In this document: positions 59,256 through 64,000 of the stretch, piece by piece
How the letters are laid out: every line of letters starts with the position of its first letter
Numbering within the stretch: the first letter of the stretch is position 1
From: Cloeon dipterum
Lineage: Eukaryota; Arthropoda; Insecta; Ephemeroptera; Baetidae
Reading direction: 5' to 3'
Assembly (NCBI RefSeq): GCF_949628265.1
Contig: NC_088787.1
Span: 34,708,844-34,772,843, forward strand
DNA: 64,000 nt
Notes under the pieces: model-generated
The model's database searches: none
What the model was told of the DNA's origin: nothing
What the model saw: the letters and a program-made list of their open reading frames with translations, nothing else
Position numbers and translations under genes: made by a program

Positions 59256-60120
59256 TACTTCTAACCCCTCAAAAAAAGTATTTATTTTATATCTCTGAAT
59301 TGTATATCAATTTGCATTTAATGATTTAATTCAAAAATATTTTTCTGTTTTAATTTTGATGAAATGGACGGGCTCGTAATTTAGGAGAGGATTTTAGGAT
59401 AATTTAAAAATCAAATGGAAGCAAGTCAAATATTTCTATCAAATATATTGTAGCTATATAGGGTCTAAAGTGTAAAGGTGATGAGGGCAAGCAACCCCTG
59501 AACAATGTGGTTGGTTAGTGCAGGTCAGGTCGAGTCAACAGGTATTATAATTTTCTTTTTGAACATACATTAAATAACATAAAACACAGCAGTATTTTAT
59601 ATATTTTAAATTGCAGTAAAACAAAAAATACTGGAAATATTTTTCCTAACTAAATATAAAGAAATTTAATTCTTATTCTCTTTGATAAAGTAAAAAATTA
59701 ATAAACTTTAAATATTAAATAAAATAAAATGAAATTAAGTTAAATGATTTAATTTAATAAAAAACAATATATTTCTAATCTGAGAAATAAGTTTATACAG
59801 ACTAGAAACAACGTCAATTTAGTAACGTTATTAAAGCAATAAAAAAATTAATATATCATACATTTTAAACATTATCATGATCTACGTCGTTGAGAAGAAA
59901 GTCCAGAGTTCAATATTTAACTGACGGGCGCAGAGATATTATTTGCTTTTGTGTTTGTTTTCTTCGTCTAAATAAATTTTACGAACTGTTTTATTGATAT
60001 TTCCTGTTGAAACAAATAGAAGCAGCGCTGCAGGATGTTAATAAAAGGAAATATTTGCCTACTGGACCTTTGCCCCGGAAACAAAAATCTATACACAAAA
60101 TCGGCTCTTCTTTCCTTCAT
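59256..60120. other. AT-rich spacer upstream of DM9-7
   Basis: 59260-59730 matches 54260-54700. From 59880 the sequence matches the 5' flank of DM9-5 and DM9-6. Confidence 0.5.
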
Positions 60121-60155
60121 TCAACAATTCAGCACAAACCGAGCCACACGCAAGC

Positions 60156-60578
60156 ATGGCATCTTGGATGAATATACGAAAGGGCACAACCGCTGTCGAC
60201 ATCTCGAGCATCGCAAACGAATTTCCGATTCGCATGGCCAGGGCTTGGATCGACAGCAGCCTTGTGCCAGGGTACGTGCGACAGAGCAATCACCTCGGTT
60301 ATTTTGTCCACCAAGGCCAGGTTGTCGCGAAAAAGGAATTCCAGATCTTCCTCGACGGAAATAAACTCGGGTGGTTGGAATGCGAGCAGGGAGAACCCTT
60401 GCCCTTCGAGGCCCTCCAGGTCGGCAGGACTGCCCAGAACGAGCCTTTGTTCATCGGACGTGTCGAGGTGGAAGGCGTCGTGATGTATGGAAAGGTGCAA
60501 GGAAACGTCTGTTACGTTGCGACCAACCGAGGCGTCATCGAGAGGACATCGTTTTTGGTCTTGGCGATTATGGACTGA
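60156..60578 (+). CDS. DM9-domain protein, single exon (DM9-7)
   Basis: 140 residues, intronless. The N-terminus has diverged (MASWMNIRKGTTAVDISS), but the core is close to DM9-6 (MARAWIDSSLVPGYVRQS, ALQVGRTAQNEPLFIGRVEV and KVQGNVCYVATNRG). No repeat block follows it, so the duplicated region reads gene, repeat, gene, repeat, gene. Family assignment is strong; the ligand is unknown. Confidence 0.88.
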   Translation: MASWMNIRKGTTAVDISSIANEFPIRMARAWIDSSLVPGYVRQSNHLGYFVHQGQVVAKKEFQIFLDGNKLGWLECEQGEPLPFEALQVGRTAQNEPLFIGRVEVEGVVMYGKVQGNVCYVATNRGVIERTSFLVLAIMD

Positions 60579-60799
60579 AATCTGACTGCGACGAGGGAAA
60601 ATCGGCTGATGGAGCCTTGAATATTGAGAGAAGAAGGACTGGAATAGCAGTCAGGGTGCAGCAATGGAATTTATTTATTTCCATTAGCGTTTCGGCATCT
60701 GCTGTGGATATTTGTGTTTTTAAGATTCTTTTGTTGTTCTCTAAAAGTGAATATTTTGTCAAATCGCAGTCATATTTAACCATTCGGCCGCACTAGAGT

Positions 60800-61540
60800 C
60801 TGGCTTTCCGGAGAAAATACATTCTTTTTGAGAAATATGATAAAAATGTATTATTTTCTGGTTGTGAGCTGAGTTCTTAATTGATTGTAAACCGTTCTTA
60901 ATAGTTTTGTACTTAAAATGGTCAAAACTTTGAATTTTTAAATTCAAATGGTGCATAAAGTTGACAATAATGAAATTTTATTATTTAGTGCAGAGTTATT
61001 TTTCAGGGTTTTTTGGAACAAATTAAGCCCTAATAAAAATTGAAAGAAGTTTTTCTGTTACACTATACATTCCCTGAATTTTATTTACGATTGGTCTACC
61101 AACAACTAAAATATATGACGTATTTTAATCGGCAAATTTGTAATTTATCGCTTTCAGTCTAAGAAAATTTAAATTTTTGGTACTTATCCTCTCGGCTGAA
61201 CAAACGGCAAAGGGACTCACCTGAAACAAGAGATAAAAATTATCATTAGCAAAAAGATTATCACAGTAAGCGAAAGGAAACAGGTTTCCACAGGAACATC
61301 GACTTTTTTAATTTAAAAAACACTGGCGGGAAGGAGATGCAATTATTTTATTTTTAATTTAAAATTGTTTTTAAATTTTTAGTGACTCATAAACAGCTTG
61401 ATATTTAATTTGTTGAAAAAGAAAATAAATATAACCCTCGATTTAACTGGAAGTAGATGGGTCAGTAAATTTCGGAGCCTCGTCGATCAATAAATTCAAC
61501 GTTCGAAATATTTAGCCCGGTATATTTTTCTAGATCATAA
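60800..61540. other. AT-rich spacer
   Basis: No gene was recognised. The first part continues the 3' flank shared with DM9-6 (for example TGAGCTGAGT near 60867 and 57152). Confidence 0.4.
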
Positions 61541-61683
61541 TATGCCAGGAACGAAAATAGTCCAGATTGGGAGCATAGTCAAGAATAAATTTCAGCACGT
61601 TTGGAATTATTTGACGACACTGATTTATTTGGACGGGTACCACAGGAATTTTTTAACGAATTTTAATTATTTTTCTAATCAAC

Positions 61684-61751
61684 AGGTTCGTGGAGAAGGA
61701 GATCTCGTTTGTTCCGTCGTTGCTACAGAGACAAGGTCATATTTCAACTGA
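61684..61751 (+). pseudogene. DM9 exon-2-like remnant
   Basis: After TTTTTCTAATCAACAG the sequence reads VRGEGDLVCSVVATETRS and a stop, which resembles the DM9 second exon (VQGDVCYVV, VRGSDVHIIC). The open frame upstream (from 61542) starts with MPGTKIVQIGS and has no recognisable DM9 first-exon core. It is either a decayed gene or a stray alternative exon. Confidence 0.5.
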
Positions 61752-62094
61752 AAAGCTTTCTCATTCTCGTAAAAACTGAAAATTAAGAAAAGGATGAAGA
61801 CATCAGCAGAACTTCAACTGATAAAATTTTTTAGAAAGAATTTAAATAAAAAAAAGCGTTTTATAGAAGTAAAAAATTGTTTCTTTTTTAATTTAATTTA
61901 ATTTTTATCCAACCCTAGCGTATATTTAAAAATATCAATTTTTGATATTGCTGCGAGGAAATAAATCATTAAAAAATAAAACGCAAACGCCATCTGTGTG
62001 ACGCCATAAACACACTAATAAATCAGAAAAGTGGGATTCCATAAATTTCTGGCATATTTAAACGCCAGTCTTCCTTCAATAATCAAGCGAAAAC

Positions 62095-62571
62095 ATGTCT
62101 GCTGAGTGGATTTTCATTCGGGACTTCTCCAAAATCGATTTTGGAGAGGAATCAACTCTGCTGGCCAGGACGTGGCACGAGGGAAACCTTCTGCCAGGGT
62201 ACGTCAGTTCAAACAAAAGGGTCGGCTTCTTCACCCACGAAGGACAGACTCTGAAAAAACAGTCCGAGTTCGAGATTTTCAAAGGTGGCAGCCAAATTTC
62301 GTGGGTGCCCAAAAGGGTCGGCCAATGTTTCGACGCGAAGGCTTATCAGGTCGGCAAGACGGCGGACAACAAACCTTTATACGCCTGCAGGGCCAGCATC
62401 AACGGAACTTATATTTACGGAGAGGTGAGGCGATTTATTTTAATTTGAATTTCGACGCATTTACAGAGGAAATTTGTACGTTTTCAGGTCCGTGGAAGTG
62501 ATGTCCACATTATTTGCAACAATGAGAGGATTTTAAAGCTGCAAACGATCGACCTTCTGGTTCGCAACTGA
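62095..62571 (+). CDS. DM9-domain protein (DM9-9), two exons
   Basis: Exons 62095-62424 and 62488-62571 join in phase to give 137 residues. Landmarks: LARTWHEGNLLPGYVSS, YQVGKTADNKPLYACRAS and VRGSDVHIICNNERI. It is the most diverged intact member (YACR replaces the usual FIGR). The intron position matches DM9-2, -3, -4 and -10. No signal peptide. Family membership is clear; the role is inferred. Confidence 0.83.
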
Positions 62572-63072
62572 CAATGAGGAAAAAATGAATTTATTTTCTA
62601 GCAAAAATGCATTTGATATTTTTTCACCTCTTAATTCTGCAACGCGAATAAATTTAGTTTTAACCACTATATGCTTTAGGTACTTTACGAAAAAATAAAT
62701 GTGTTAATGAAATTCTACCAAAATTAGCCGTTTCTTTAAAAAAAACATGAAAATCCCAGGATTTATTAAATTAAATTAAACGGATTTGTACGACAAAGAA
62801 AAAGCGACATTTTTCTTGCTTGGATTGAAGGTAATTTGTGAATCGAGAGAGACCAATTTCCAAATTTAATAAGAAAAATAAAAAAGCGGCTTTTATATCA
62901 ATAAATTTAGCATTTGTTTATTTTCAACAAACAAATTTTCTCTATTTGCTATTTCATAATATTTGGATATGTCAAATATCCAGTTTAAATATTGAATTTG
63001 TAAATAAAGTTGTGTCCAAAAGAATTAAATTCGTCATTTCCATCCTCACCGGCAAACGAGTAAGACATCAAA

Positions 63073-63593
63073 ATGGTCCAGTTTCAGTGGCTGCGTTTTT
63101 CGAGCCACCGCGTAATCCCGATCGCGGAATTTGATCCTTCCAAGTTTGTAAACGTGCAAGAGGCCGTGTTGGCCAGGACGTGGCACGAAGGAAACCTCCT
63201 GCCAGGGTACGCCCTGCTCGGACAAAACGCCGGATATTTTGTTGACGAGCAGAACTGCCTGATCGTAAAAGCAGAATTGACAGACCTTCAGATCATCAGC
63301 GGAAACAACAATATTTGGAAAAAGCACCAAGAAGGAGAAGCCCTGCCCGAAAATGCTATTCAGATCGGAAAGACTAGCAGAAACGAACCTTTGTACGTCG
63401 GATGTGTGAGTTTATTGGGCGGTGTCACGGTATACGGAAAGGTATGAAAAGGTCATTTTTGTAAATTTTTAATATATTTTAATTTAAAAAGGTTCACGGT
63501 GAAACATGTTTCGTCGCTACCAAGGACATTATTTTAGTGGCGAAGACGTTTTTCATTCTCGTCGAAGCTCCTCGTGGCCAAACAGACGAATAA
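63073..63593 (+). CDS. DM9-domain protein (DM9-10), two exons
   Basis: Exons 63073-63441 and 63492-63593 give 156 residues. Sister copy of DM9-3: starts MVQFQWLRFSS, then ARTWHEGNLLPGYALLGQ, AIQIGKTSRNEPLYVG and ETCFVATKDII, with the same style of extended C-terminus (VEAPRGQTDE). Shared 5' flanking sequence shows duplication with its promoter. The family is certain; the ligand is unknown. Confidence 0.86.
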
Positions 63594-63683
63594 ATGGTTG
63601 GAAGAAAATTAGAAAATGCACGGGATAATCAAGAGTAAGGTACCAGAGGATTATTTTAAGGGTTTTTTTCTATTTTTCTAATC

Positions 63684-63765
63684 AACAGGTGCGTATGGAG
63701 ACGGAGAAGTCGTTGGTTCCAACAGACAAGGCCATAATTCATCTGAAGAAAAAAGCCGATTTGTT
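63684..63765 (+). pseudogene. Second DM9 exon-2-like remnant
   Basis: Preceded by the same TTTTTCTAATCAACAG tract as the remnant at 61684, then GTGCGTATGGAGACGGAGAA and a run similar to GTTCGTGGAGAAGGAGATCT, but with small length changes. It follows DM9-10 in the same relative place as the first remnant follows DM9-7. Confidence 0.4.
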
Positions 63766-64000
63766 CAAATTGTTTATATTTTTTGTTGTTCTTATGATCT
63801 TTAATACAACTATAATTAGTTTATGTAATTGACAATTTTACATATTAAATGATATATAATCATTTCTAATTAAATAACAATTAATTGACCAAAATAAACC
63901 AAGCATTTATTTATTAATTAAAAATAAAAAACATATTTTTCTTGATTTGCGATGGAAAAAATTAGTAAATTTGTTTTAAAATTCAGAGTAAAAGAAATGT

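Overview
This window looks like the nuclear genome of an insect. Genes are split by many short AT-rich introns with GT..AG borders and often only 50-80 bases long. Spacers are AT-rich and full of palindromic, MITE-like elements. The gene families are animal ones: C-type lectin-like domains, insect odorant-binding-protein folds, an EGF-repeat receptor of the weary/DNER type, and DM9 (DUF3421) proteins. I cannot name the species. A mayfly would fit, because I recall that OBP genes are expanded in mayflies, but that is only a guess.

Layout. (1) About 0.2-26.1 kb, minus strand: three tandem paralogues (copies A, B, C) of a large secreted protein. Joining exons by phase gives a signal peptide (seen in C), a short Cys/basic segment, a Thr/Ser/Pro-rich linker, C-type lectin-like domain 1 (EPN motif), C-type lectin-like domain 2 (QPD motif), a six-cysteine odorant-binding-protein (OBP) domain, and a third, divergent C-type lectin-like domain. 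An OBP fold embedded between lectin domains is the most striking thing in the window. Copies A and B are separated by a 2-kb near-perfect palindrome (5.26-7.27 kb) and a 6.4-kb inverted-arm element (7.3-13.75 kb). (2) 26.1-29.1 kb: non-coding, with a dense cluster of GCGCATGCGC palindromes and a 15-bp minisatellite. (3) 29.1-35.3 kb, minus strand: the last seven exons of an EGF-repeat single-pass membrane protein, most like weary/DNER; its 5' end is not identified. (4) 35.3-44.0 kb: non-coding, with repeats in both orientations. (5) 44.6-63.6 kb, plus strand: an array of eight apparently intact DM9 genes and two exon remnants. The first DM9 gene has an N-terminal myristoylation signal and a lysine cluster. 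Five two-exon genes share one intron position and three neighbouring genes have lost that intron. Those three lie in a roughly 5-kb tandem duplication that also carries a 1.6-kb repeat block.

Eleven copies of one hairpin MITE family (about 330-400 bp) sit in introns and spacers across the window. Both lectin-type families are plausibly carbohydrate-binding and secreted or membrane-bound, so the locus may concern surface recognition or immunity, but nothing here proves function. Exon borders were read by eye from splice consensus, reading-phase continuity and comparison between paralogues.
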